A DNA stretch of 64,000 bases, from the NCBI GenBank assembly GCA_025617745.1, contig CM046873.1, forward strand, positions 29,525,410-29,589,409, written 5' to 3'. A program made the position numbers and the translations under genes. The DNA is from Heliocidaris erythrogramma (taxonomy: Eukaryota > Echinodermata > Echinoidea > Camarodonta > Echinometridae). Below, piece by piece: positions 26,536 through 32,564 of the stretch (the first letter of the stretch is position 1; every line of letters begins with the position of its first letter). A model generated the notes under the pieces. The model worked only from the letters and a program-made list of their open reading frames with translations. It was not told the origin of the DNA and searched no databases.

Positions 26536-29500
26536 TTCACTCTTCTCATCTACCATAAATCTTCTCACATCTCGCATTCCGTCTTCCGAGTGCTACAAAA
26601 AAATATATATTCATCCTTTAACAAATATCTCTCCTTTCTTTTCTCCCCCAGCATCAAACCATTCACATCAGCTCAGCCTTACCCACCCACGGCCACGACG
26701 GTCAGCGAGTACGCGTCGGTCACTCCGGCGTGGGAAGGAAGGTCAATCGGCATGAGGAAGTTACGGCTAGTCGAGTTCCAAGCCTTCATCGAAAGGACGA
26801 GAGAACCGGATAGTGTGAGTCCCCTTGTGGTGCTGTAACAATGATCCAAGATGTAGTTGTTGCATTTGGGTTTTAGGTTAGGCTAAGGATTACGGTTAAA
26901 ATTGATTTAACCTATGGATATCTGAATTATTTTGTTATATAAAAAGCAGAAAGCATCCTTTAATAACTTCATTAACAGAATGTGGAAAGTATTGAAGATT
27001 ATTTTGAGAAAGATGAAACGCAAAATATTTCAAATATTTCTCTTGAATCAAAATGTTCATGTGACCATTAGATATATCAATGGAAATGATTGTAAATCCA
27101 TGCCATGCAAAGGCATACATCTAGCAACAAGCTTTGTAATTCCATGACAGCCTTGTGAAATGGTCCTTTTTGACTCTGAAAACTTCATTTTTGTCCCTGT
27201 ACCTGCATGTATGAGTATTTTTATGTCTGCAGTCTACTCTAATACCACCTCCCTCTTTCTCATCTCATTTTGCCACAGTATAACAAGCATTTCTTTGTAC
27301 ATCTGGGTCCAAATGTCAGCTTCTATGATCCCCTCTTAGAGGTAAGTGCCTTTTGCATCTCATAATTTGCAGCTTACTTTTGAAAGGACTTAATGACAAG
27401 GGTGAAATGGTATGAATGCATTTATACGCATGACACAATAATGCTCCTCATGGAATGGAGATAGTGCACACAATGTTGGAGTGCTTGAAACCAAGTGACA
27501 AGGTTGGTAACAACGGTGTACCAGACCTACCACACACTATTTGGTGAGCTATGTGAAGAAAAGCAGAAGTGTGGATGCCCAAAGAAGTGCTTCAAGGGCA
27601 GCCTAAAGCTCTTTCTAAAGGCTTTTCGCATCCCAACTCCCAAATGGGAACACTTTGCCCAAGACAGGACTATTAAAGTGGCGTTCACGTCTCCACCTTG
27701 GGAGCTCAGACCCACAACAGGAATCTTACTGAAGCTGCGCAGCACAGAAAGGCAGGCAAGGAAGGTGAAAGCTTTAAACCTCCAACCTGCATCCACCCCC
27801 TGCCCCCACTGCCAGGGTAAATTCACGGCTCAGATTGGCCTTTACAGCCATCTTTGTGGCCACTTAACCTAGCTAGGCAATACGCTTTATTGAGGAGTGG
27901 TCGTTATCGCTATACGATGTCAACATATATGCCACACCTGCATAAACCCTCATTTACAGCTATGCTGGTGATGCAGCCTTCTTCTCTTCCCTCCTCTGCT
28001 GTTCTCTAGCTTTGTAACAGGCTCCCTTCGCAATCTGACATCGTCGTCATCAGTAGAAGTTTTCAAACCGAGATTGAAGACATACCTGTTCTGACATGAC
28101 TTGCAATTATTGAACAATTACTGCCACTGCTTGGTTAATTGTATGTTAACTCCAATCCTGACCCAGGGATGACATCTCGGAGCATTTTGAATCAAGTAGA
28201 AAAGGCACTATGTGAATTACCACCATTGTTGTTATTGTTTTCTCTTTATATTATATTATTTATTATTGTTATATAGATGTTTGAGATGTTTGTGAATAAC
28301 GTTTTAGGTTACACCACTTATATTCAGTCAAACCTGCTTTAGCGACCACCTGTATAGAAATACCACCTTGTCTATAAAGACCACAATTTTTACTTCCCTT
28401 GAAACATGTTCCTCATTGAAACATGTATTAAAGGAACCTGTCCATAAAAACCACCTACTCGTAAAGACTGCTTTTCTTGTCTCTCTTGAGCGGTCTTTGT
28501 AGACGGGTTTCACTGTATTTTAAAGAGCCCTGGCAAAAACTGGTGAGCTCTGCCAAGCTGTTATCGTCATTTTTCACCGTCCTGCTTTTGTTTTGTCCAT
28601 TCTTGCTGCAGGCAGTCGACGTGAGGCAAATATACGACAAGTTTCCAGAGAAGAAGGGCGGTCTCAAAGATCTCTATGAGAAGGGACCTTCAGAATCTTT
28701 CTTCCTCGTCAAATTCTGGGTGAGTACCTCTCCCTCAAATTCCATCAAACCTGCCCATAGGGATCACTTGATTTGAAAGACTACTTTTTTCCCTTCAGAT
28801 ATTTTAAAAATATTTGCATCATCATTAACCTAATTCTGACTCAAGGAAATTCTCGCTACCCCAAATACGCCATTTCCCCAACAGATGGCGTTTGTCATGC
28901 AAACCACGCATGCGCAGTGCTGACAATATCACGATGAGGTCGACAAGTGTTTGTCTTTTTGCATTGAAAATGTACACAGGTATTACAAAAATCCTCGAGT
29001 TTGAGTATAAATTAACAGACATGTTTGAAAAGATACCATGATTTATTGAGACAATTGGTTGCATTTTCAAAATTTGAGTTTATGTCATGCGATCCAAAAA
29101 TTAAGCATTTTAGCACTCATTTTATTCATAAGCCGTAGTATTTCAATGCGGACCGGAAGTAAAGTTGATGAAGATGCGGATCATTTCCATGCATAATATT
29201 GCCCTCTACGTCGAAAATTGCATATTTGAGGTAGCGAGAATTAGCTAGATCACAAAAGAACGTTCCTGGTAATTCGCAGTGGAATATTGGACTATTTCAC
29301 TAACTGCTTTTGCGAAAATAAGCCTTGGCTATTATTCCCAAGCCATCTTTGTCTTGTACCTGAAATACGACTTGTACAAATACAGTCAAACCTGCTTTAG
29401 CGACCACCTGTGTAGAAAGACCACCTGCCTTTAAAGACCATACTTTTTGTTTCCCTTGAAAGTGTTTCTCATTGAAACGTGTATTAAAGCAACCTGTTCA

Positions 29501-32500
29501 TAAAGACCGCTTTTCTTGTCTCCCTTGAGTGGTCTTTATAGACGGGCTTCACTGTAACTCAAAACTAACCAGATGCTCTTCTCTTTGATACGTTTCGCAG
29601 GCGGACCTCAACACAAATATGTCAGACGAAACGGACGTCTTCTATGGGGTAACAAGCCAGTAAGTATACAGTGGGGAACGACTTACCGGGGATCTATTTG
29701 AATAGTTAAGATGTTTAGAAGTGTATTTTGTGTTAAAGCAGTGTATTAAAGTTTCTAGTTTTGGATTTTTTGGTTAAAACAGATATATGGTTTAGAAAAG
29801 CCAAATCCCTACAAATTTGATATTCTTGGCTTCCTTCAATTTATTTTGTTGAGAAACGATGTGTTAGTGCCAATTTATTCATAGTATTTGGGAAATTCCC
29901 CCAACCTAATTGTCGTATTTCTTTAATTCTTAGTTAATAAGTCCTATAATGATTTGCAACATTTTTTCCCCATATCTCTTTTTCGTATGCAGTTATGAGA
30001 GTGAGGAGAAAATGACAATCACGTGTTCAACCAAAGTCTGCTCGTTTGGCAAACAAGTCGTAGAAAAAGTAGAGGTGAGTCTTCGTTTATGATGGAATGT
30101 ATGCATGCTTCCAAAATCTATTGGGACACAAAAGGCACCTTTTAGCAAGTTTGCCCACCTATTGCAGAGGCATTTCCAGGATTCCTAGAATTTGGGGAGG
30201 GGGGGGGGGCACGCAGGCATGTCTCCTAGATCTAACACAAGTAGCAAAAGAAAAAAGGGAGAGAAAATGTTTATCTGATTTGCCGATGGGGGCACGTAAT
30301 TTGGCCCGGGGGGGGGGGGGGGGACGGGACTAGAGCCCACATATTGTGGTTGGGCTCAGTAAGTTTTTTTGGAAAGGTTTGTCAGAGTCCTAAAAAAATA
30401 CCTGGTATAAGAGCAGAAAGAGTTTAGATTGCTATTGCGTTACAATAGATCATTGCACAACTGGCAATTTCAAATAGAAATATAAACAACACTTGAACAA
30501 GTTAAAACATCCATGATTTTGCATACAAATTTTCAATTTAAAAACATGGTTTCTGTCCACGTACATATGTATGTGTTTTTTCCAGATACAATTCTCTTTA
30601 TAATAAGAGAGTACCAACTTTAATAGACAAAACATAAAATGCAGGTGGGCCAATTTGTAGAAGAAAAGCTAATCGTTTCAGCCTTTTACAATTCCCTGTG
30701 ATGAATGGGTAATATATCTATGATTTCTTCTCAACTCTATGAGTTATTGGGTGGGTGGATCATTTAAACGGGGATGTTTCTTCACCACAAGATTCCCCTT
30801 GACTTTTCAGACGGAGTACGGGAGGTACGAGAATGGTCACTTCATCTACGAGATCTCGCGGTCGCCCATGTGTGAATACATGATCAACTTCATCCACAAA
30901 CTCAAGCATCTCCCCGAGAAGTACATGATGAACAGTGTACTAGAGAACTTCACAATCCTGCAGGTAAATGGTCTTTTCTCCTGCAGATGCTTGTAAAATG
31001 CCTCCAATTATGACAGACAATCAAAAGCTAGGTTCACACGACAGCCCCTAAACTTTAGCTTTAAAGGCCAAGTCCACCCTAACAAAAAGTTGATTTGAAT
31101 AAATAGAGAAAAATCCAACAAACATAACGCTGAAAATTTCATCAAAATAGGATGTAAAATAAGAAAGTTATGGTATTTTAAATTTTCGCTTAATTTCGCA
31201 AAAACAGTTGTATGCACATCCTGCTCAGTATGCAAATGAGGGAACCAGTGACGTCACCCACTCACTATTTCTTTTGTATTTTATTACATGAAATACGAAA
31301 TATTTTAATTTTTCCTTGTTATAATGTGAAACAAGGTTTGATTCCTCGCTGAACATGTGTAATTGCCATTGTTGCAACCTATACACAATTTAATGAGAGC
31401 TTCCTAATTGTGAAATCTGCAGAAATTAAAATATTCTATATTTCACATAATAAAATACAAAAGAAATAGTGAGTGGGTGACGTCACTGGTTCCCTCATTT
31501 CCATACTGAGCAGGATGTGCATATAACTGTTTTGCGAAATTAAGCGAAACTTTAAAATACCATAACTTTCTTATTTTACATCCTATTTTGATGACATTTT
31601 CAGTGTTATGCTTGTTGGATTTTTCTCTATTTATTCAAATCAACTTTTTGTTAGGGTGGACTTGGCCTTTAAGATAACTTGAGGTGTTGTCATGCAATTA
31701 CATTGTGAAATTAATTTCCCAAAGCAATTTCGAAAGGTTAATCATGTCTAAATAATAATTGGTGTATACTGTAAGGTTTTGGAATCAATCAAAATGATAT
31801 TAATTGACCCAATCTCGCTGAAAAGGACATGCACTGCACACAGAAATGGGTATATGGGACTGCACACACATGTGGCATGAATGTTTGGCCCGGACACTTC
31901 AGCTATTTTTCATCATATTTTTGAATATGAGGACATTTGAACATCAATCCTTTTCAGGGGACATTTCTACTACGTGATGTTCTTCCAAACTGACATGAAA
32001 ATAATGAGAATGTTCAGAAATAATTTGTCATCTTTCCCAGGACTCAACCTTCTCTTTGAGCTTGTAGTTTTCAACTACTTTATCTTGTAGTTACGGATCG
32101 TGCATACGCAATCATGATTTCATAATTTAGGTTCACTCAAAGTTTTGAAACCCCAAGCAATCTTCTGGTTAATGCAGCATGGGGTCCTCACTCAAGTTAT
32201 GTGCCGTGTGGACGCAACCAACTTCCAGGTTTCACCCACTTGTTAAGATTGACCTCTCTATACATACACTCAAGTATCTAGTTTTAACGACTGCTCACTG
32301 GGCTCATAGTTTCAAAACTTTGAGCTGTTGTTGGTTTTGGTCCCGAGCGAACTCTCATTGTTTCAAAACTTTGAGGTTTCAAAACCTAACGTTTATGACT
32401 ACCCGTGCCAGTGTAACTAATCTTTCTGTTTGATTTCATTTCTATTTTAGGTTGTCACAAACAGAGACACGCACGAGACGTTACTATGCATCGCCTTTGT

Positions 32501-32564
32501 CTTTGAAGTGTGTACCAGTGAGCATGGACCACAACATCACATTTACAGACTTGTCAAAGACTAG
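6152..32564 (+). CDS. TEAD: TEAD/TEF-1 (Scalloped) transcription factor, 5'-incomplete, exons spread over 26 kb
   Basis: Nuclear TEA-domain factor that binds MCAT-type sites and recruits YAP/Yorkie, TAZ or Vestigial-like co-activators (family knowledge). Coding exons read from the sequence: 6152-6216, 16310-16372 or 17349-17411 (alternative), 19698-19862, 24847-24890, 26652-26814, 27279-27341, 28612-28719, 29601-29659, 29993-30074, 30811-30963, 32451-32564. All have AG/GT borders and matching phases, giving about 359 residues. The order is: second half of the TEA domain ([20 protein letters not shown], then VSSHIQVLA), a Pro/Gly/Ala-rich linker, then the YAP-binding domain ([70 protein letters not shown] then TAG). 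The cysteine in VCSFGKQ is the palmitoylated one in vertebrate TEADs. Human TEAD1 is 426 aa, so about 65 N-terminal residues are missing; no matching exon was seen in bases 1-6151. The family call is essentially certain; an invertebrate usually has one such gene. Confidence 0.97.
6217..7040. other. TEAD intron, no feature
   Basis: Only a short ACAACA run near 6328-6350. Open frames here have no domain. Confidence 0.5.
7041..7664. mobile_element. TAA-flanked TIR element with GGCCGGCC subterminal repeats (Harbinger-like?)
   Basis: Ends GACCCCATTTACACC (7041-7055) and GGTGTAAATCGGGTC (7650-7664) are inverted repeats with one mismatch, flanked by TAA (7038-7040, 7665-7667). Inside both ends, GGCCGGCC(T/C) and TTTACACC/GGTGTAAA blocks recur in both orientations. 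A 3-bp TAA target duplication fits PIF/Harbinger; the superfamily is an inference. No transposase. Confidence 0.7.
7665..8449. other. TEAD intron, no feature
   Basis: No exon or repeat recognised. A slightly CpG-richer patch lies near 7750-7850. Confidence 0.45.
8450..9046. repeat. TTAA-type MITE, family A (copy 3)
   Basis: TTAAAGGGCAATCCAACCTT at 8450-8469 and AAGGTTAGATTGCCCCTTAA at 9027-9046 are inverted ends with TTAA at both sides. The arms also share the AAAGTTTGA..AAAATCGGAC block in inverted form. Confidence 0.8.
9676..10312. repeat. Polypyrimidine (CT-rich) minisatellite
   Basis: About 640 bp almost purely C and T on the + strand, built from units such as CTCTTTCCTCTCCT. Variants come in blocks: CTCTCTTTCCTCTCCT (early), then units with CCCCCT, then units with TTCCCCT. 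The four large open frames here (up to 321 codons, all S/P/L/F or R/E/G/K) are repeat artefacts. Confidence 0.9.
10777..11148 (-). CDS. Unrecognised open reading frame, doubtful
   Basis: 123 codons from ATG at 11148, starting [20 protein letters not shown] and containing [20 protein letters not shown]. No low complexity; the amino-acid composition looks protein-like, but no family is recognised and no splice context was defined. It lies antisense within the 10-kb TEAD intron. It could be a remnant of a mobile element or a chance frame. Confidence 0.2.
   Translation of the reverse strand: MEMANPHTAETDKEKKCRDLAIGTVDIHFCAALDAHEHDVAMEIWVNYLTHLLYLGCQTDIELAEKSQKWGTKLDKNVDSLTKHQFAGISMNHLIPVQNLKLPSPPAVSKNSYRHVFLIPVNI
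11018..11031. promoter_or_regulatory. X-box-like motif 1 (candidate RFX site)
   Basis: ATCTCCATGGCAAC fits the right half (GGCAAC) and partly the left half of the RFX X-box consensus RYYNYY-N-RRNRAC. Lies within the doubtful open frame. Confidence 0.35.
11157..11170. promoter_or_regulatory. X-box motif 2 (candidate RFX site)
   Basis: GTCACCATGGTAAC is a near-palindromic X-box with both half-sites. RFX factors bind such sites in ciliary and neural genes (family knowledge). Function here untested. Confidence 0.4.
11555..11690. repeat. Dispersed repeat with TTGCCAATTT blocks (copy 1)
   Basis: Shares AAAAAATTGCCAATTT and GTTGCCAATTTAAGGATT with 15630-15740 and, inverted, with 20985-21135 and 51478-51510. 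Confidence 0.55.
12142..12155. promoter_or_regulatory. X-box motif 3 (candidate RFX site)
   Basis: GTTTCCATGGCAAC is a strong palindromic X-box. It lies in a locally GC-richer 200-bp island (about 12110-12320) in an AT-rich intron, close to the paired TAATCT motif at 12347-12368. Confidence 0.45.
12347..12368. promoter_or_regulatory. Inverted pair of TAATCT (Otx/bicoid-class) motifs
   Basis: ATTAATCT at 12347-12354 and AGATTAAT at 12361-12368 form a perfect 8-bp inverted repeat with a 6-nt spacer. TAATCT is the binding core of K50 homeodomains such as Otx. Candidate intronic enhancer together with the nearby X-box. Confidence 0.4.
12369..15040. other. TEAD intron, AT-rich, no feature
   Basis: 2.7 kb without a recognisable exon, transposon terminus or array. 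Short open frames (13458, 13783, 13796) have no domain. Confidence 0.5.
15041..15425. repeat. Dispersed repeat with GTACCAATCAC / GGTACACTT ends
   Basis: It shares with 26285-26475 the left part (GTACCAA.CAC.AAA, then TTGATTCTATAAAG, GTTGAAATACACT) and the right part (TTTTTTAGGTTATTGGTACAC). In this copy about 150 bp is inserted between them. Confidence 0.55.
15630..15740. repeat. Dispersed repeat with TTGCCAATTT blocks (copy 2)
   Basis: Close match to 11555-11690, including TGTTGCCAATTTAAGGATT. The stretch after it, to 16103, holds a G run (about 15937-15951) and nothing else recognised. Confidence 0.55.
16104..16233. repeat. Palindromic MITE family P, copy with mismatched arms
   Basis: Contains the family core (CAGCCAATCAG...AAGGATTTCAGTAGCTTAT). 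The left arm CAAGTGTCTTGTCAGTGATT is of the type at 39217-39353; the right arm TTGATGACAAGTTTGATGAA is of the type at 22239-22370. The arms therefore do not pair well with each other. Confidence 0.6.
16310..16372 (+). CDS. TEAD: TEAD alternative exon, copy 1: DNA-recognition helix (canonical form)
   Basis: 63 nt between ...TTTCACACAG and GTATGC, phase 0 on both sides. It reads [20 protein letters not shown] plus K. It keeps the ARRKARE run of vertebrate TEADs and so is the conserved form of TEA helix 3, which enters the DNA major groove in known TEAD-DNA structures. The tail ELQALCK is less typical (vertebrates have EIQAKLK or similar). It lies 976 nt upstream of the second copy. Confidence 0.93.
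17349..17411 (+). CDS. TEAD: TEAD alternative exon, copy 2: variant DNA-recognition helix
   Basis: 63 nt between a strong pyrimidine tract (17310-17340) ending in GAGTTAG and the donor GTAGGT, phase 0 on both sides. It reads [20 protein letters not shown] plus K. The first nine residues equal copy 1; then ARRK becomes AKRT and the tail differs fully. There is no stop or frameshift, and conservation is at the protein level with many silent differences (GTC/GTG, CTT/TTA, GCT/GCC). Both features argue for an exon under selection, not a dead duplicate. Joining both copies would keep frame but duplicate the helix, so mutually exclusive use is the likely arrangement. No transcript evidence is available here. 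Confidence 0.85.
17518..17852. repeat. MITE family B (copy 1)
   Basis: Ends AAAAGTTGAGTTCTGGT and ACCAGAACTCAACCTTCTC are inverted. The core includes GCACATGGACTGCACACAGA and GGGTATATGGGACTGCACA. Other copies: 25864-26234, 31760-32060, 44740-45257, 46203-46900, 49894-50226. Confidence 0.75.
17853..19697. other. TEAD intron with G/C runs and a cluster of CCAAT motifs
   Basis: G run near 18419-18434, C then A run at 18537-18569. At 18940-19335 seven CCAAT/ATTGG-type motifs recur in both orientations (for example GATTGGCTCG, GCCAATCAGG, GATTGGCTAA). The short frame at 18120-18350 is not a gene. Confidence 0.5.
19698..19862 (+). CDS. TEAD: TEAD exon: end of TEA domain and start of linker
   Basis: 165 nt (55 codons) after TTGCAG, before GTATGT, phase 0 on both sides. 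It begins [20 protein letters not shown], the conserved sequence after TEA helix 3, then [10 protein letters not shown] and a Gly/Leu/Pro-rich run ending RPPYPGTP. The last ~35 nt and the donor are repeated in decayed form downstream (see the tandem repeat). Confidence 0.96.
19829..20560 (+). repeat. Decaying tandem duplication of the TEAD exon tail and donor
   Basis: A unit of about 160-200 bp starts inside the TEAD exon (CAGACCGCCCTATCCAGGAA), crosses its donor and continues into the intron (CCTTGTATCT, CTTTCATAGG, GATGGTGCA). Copy 2 starts near 20005 and keeps ACCGCCCTATCCAGGAACAC then CGGTATGT unchanged. Copies 3 (about 20215), 4 (about 20370) and a partial 5 (about 20515) are increasingly diverged. 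A G-rich run sits in copy 2. Confidence 0.8.
20561..22238. other. TEAD intron; G/C runs and a dispersed-repeat copy
   Basis: C run near 20566-20582, G run near 20769-20782. 20985-21135 carries the inverted form of the TTGCCAATTT repeat. Open frames at 21321-21862 are unassigned. Confidence 0.5.
22239..22370. repeat. Palindromic MITE family P
   Basis: GGGCCTTGTTTCATAGAACT on the left and the inverted GTTTTATGAAATGGGGTCC on the right, around the core CTCAGCCAATCAGATGCAAG. Confidence 0.75.
22371..24846. other. TEAD intron; possible retroelement scrap and GC-richer patch
   Basis: At 22480-22570 a short stretch (GAGCTC..., CAACGTTTCGATAAGG, GATCGTCATCAGGAG) resembles Penelope-like terminal sequence. 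G run near 23447-23457. 23750-24140 is GC-richer and holds an AP-1-like palindrome (23930-23949). No exon found. Confidence 0.4.
23930..23949. promoter_or_regulatory. Palindrome with AP-1 core
   Basis: CGCGATGA and TCATCGCG are perfect inverted arms around TGAG; the centre contains TGAGTCA, the AP-1 consensus. TEAD and AP-1 often act together at enhancers, but nothing here shows this site is used. Confidence 0.3.
24847..24890 (+). CDS. TEAD: TEAD short linker exon
   Basis: 44 nt between TTGTTACAG and GTAAGT. It reads [14 protein letters not shown] and the first two bases of an Asp codon finished in the next exon. Its position and the W-P-G pattern match the vertebrate linker just before VKPF. 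Phase 0 in, phase 2 out. Confidence 0.92.
24985..25215. repeat. Poly-T/poly-G run and CT microsatellite
   Basis: T run then G run at about 24992-25020, then CTGT and CT/CACT repeats up to 25208. Large Ser/Leu frames here are artefacts. Confidence 0.85.
25386..25534. repeat. Palindromic MITE family P
   Basis: GGGTCCCGTTTCATAAAACT then TTGTTATCAATAAC on the left; GTTACTGATAACAAGTTTAT then GAAACAGGGTCC on the right; core TCAGCCAATCAAATGC. Confidence 0.8.
25864..26234. repeat. MITE family B (copy 2), TTAA-flanked
   Basis: TTAAAGGGAAGGTTGAGTTA at the left and CTCAACTTTCTCTTAA at the right. Core shared with the other family B copies (GGATTGCTCTTCAAATGCCC, AGTCCCATATACCCATTTCT). Confidence 0.75.
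26285..26545. repeat. GGTACCAACCACC dispersed repeat and CT run
   Basis: Shorter copy of the repeat at 15041-15425, beginning TTTAAAGGGTACCAACCACC and ending TGATTGGTACACTT near 26463; then C run and CT microsatellite 26503-26536. Confidence 0.55.
26652..26814 (+). CDS. TEAD: TEAD exon: linker and start of YAP-binding domain
   Basis: 163 nt after CTCCCCCAG, before GTGAGT. It finishes Asp, then [20 protein letters not shown], a variable stretch, [11 protein letters not shown] and [19 protein letters not shown]. The last part is the first beta strand of the YAP-binding domain. Phase 0 at the end. Confidence 0.96.
26815..27278. other. TEAD intron, no feature
   Basis: AT-rich; the two small frames around 26932-27147 have no domain. 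Confidence 0.5.
27279..27341 (+). CDS. TEAD: TEAD exon: YAP-binding domain, [10 protein letters not shown] segment
   Basis: 63 nt (21 codons) between TGCCACAG and GTAAGT, reading [20 protein letters not shown] plus E. It is one residue shorter in the loop than the vertebrate counterpart. Phase 0 on both sides. Confidence 0.96.
27495..27872 (+). pseudogene. LINE ORF2 C-terminal fragment with terminal zinc finger
   Basis: 125 codons. The frame contains [14 protein letters not shown] and ends [20 protein letters not shown] followed by H. This C-x2-C-x12-H-x3-H finger after a WE.LAQDR segment is the usual end of an endonuclease/reverse-transcriptase polyprotein in many invertebrate non-LTR retrotransposons. 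No reverse transcriptase is present, so it is a 5'-truncated dead copy in a TEAD intron. Confidence 0.7.
27960..28250 (+). mobile_element. CR1-like LINE 3' end, decayed
   Basis: A frame at 28020-28100 reads [13 protein letters not shown] then stop, the typical end of CR1/L2-type ORF2. It is followed by a tail with AAGGCACTATGTGAATTA and a TTATTGT-rich end, comparable to the tail at 46425-46500. Confidence 0.55.
28324..28517. repeat. Dispersed repeat CAGTCAAACCTGCTTTAGCG (copy 1)
   Basis: About 190 bp with several internal GACCACC motifs, ending GACGGGTTTCACTGTA. The second copy is 29383-29558. Start and end (ACAGT..., ...ACTGT) are weakly inverted. Confidence 0.7.
28612..28719 (+). CDS. TEAD: TEAD exon: YAP-binding domain, [13 protein letters not shown] segment
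   Basis: 108 nt (36 codons) between GCTGCAG and GTGAGT. It contains [20 protein letters not shown] and ends FFLVKFW. Residues of this segment help form the YAP-contact surface in vertebrate TEADs. Phase 0 on both sides. Confidence 0.97.
28848..29242. repeat. MITE family C (copy 1)
   Basis: Inverted ends AATTCTCGCTACC (28848-28860) and GGTAGCGAGAATT (29230-29242). The whole 395-400 bp is nearly identical to 44225-44624. No coding capacity. Confidence 0.85.
29383..29558. repeat. Dispersed repeat CAGTCAAACCTGCTTTAGCG (copy 2)
   Basis: Close copy of 28324-28517 one kilobase downstream, ending GACGGGCTTCACTGTA, just upstream of a TEAD exon. Confidence 0.7.
29601..29659 (+). CDS. TEAD: TEAD exon: YAP-binding domain, ADLN...FYGVTS segment
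   Basis: 59 nt between TTTCGCAG and GTAAGT. It reads [19 protein letters not shown], with two bases of a split codon. With the next exon the split codon is CAT (His), where vertebrate TEADs have Gln before YES. Confidence 0.95.
29993..30074 (+). CDS. TEAD: TEAD exon: palmitoylation-site segment
   Basis: 82 nt between GTATGCAG and GTGAGT. After one base of a split codon it reads [20 protein letters not shown] and QVVEKVE. The Cys of VCSFGKQ corresponds to the auto-palmitoylated cysteine facing the central lipid pocket in vertebrate TEADs. Confidence 0.96.
30165..30330. repeat. G-run-containing repeat
   Basis: GAGGCATTTCCAGGATTCCT then a G run (30197-30209) and, further on, a second G run (30308-30322). 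Resembles the repeat at 5815-6035. Confidence 0.5.
30811..30963 (+). CDS. TEAD: TEAD exon: YAP-binding domain, helical hairpin
   Basis: 153 nt (51 codons) between CTTTTCAG and GTAAAT. It contains [35 protein letters not shown] and the upstream [16 protein letters not shown]. Very highly conserved. Phase 0 on both sides. Confidence 0.97.
31061..31672. repeat. Long fold-back TTAA MITE
   Basis: TTAAAGGCCAAGTCCACCCT at 31061-31080 and AGGGTGGACTTGGCCTTTAA at 31653-31672, TTAA on both sides. The arms stay complementary for roughly 200 bp, including GGGAACCAGTGACGTCACCC on the left and its inverse near 31479-31498. Between TEAD exons, so it could form a large hairpin in the pre-mRNA. Confidence 0.85.
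31760..32060. repeat. MITE family B (copy 3)
   Basis: Contains GACATGCACTGCACACAGAA, GGGTATATGGGACTGCACA and the end CAGGACTCAACCTTCTC. The left terminus is diverged. Confidence 0.65.
32451..32564 (+). CDS. TEAD: TEAD last coding exon and stop
   Basis: 114 nt after TCTATTTTAG. It reads [37 protein letters not shown], then TAG at 32562-32564. The HHIYRLVKD terminus is the invariant C-terminus of TEAD proteins. Confidence 0.97.
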   Translation, partial: VVTNRDTHETLLCIAFVFEVCTSEHGPQHHIYRLVKD

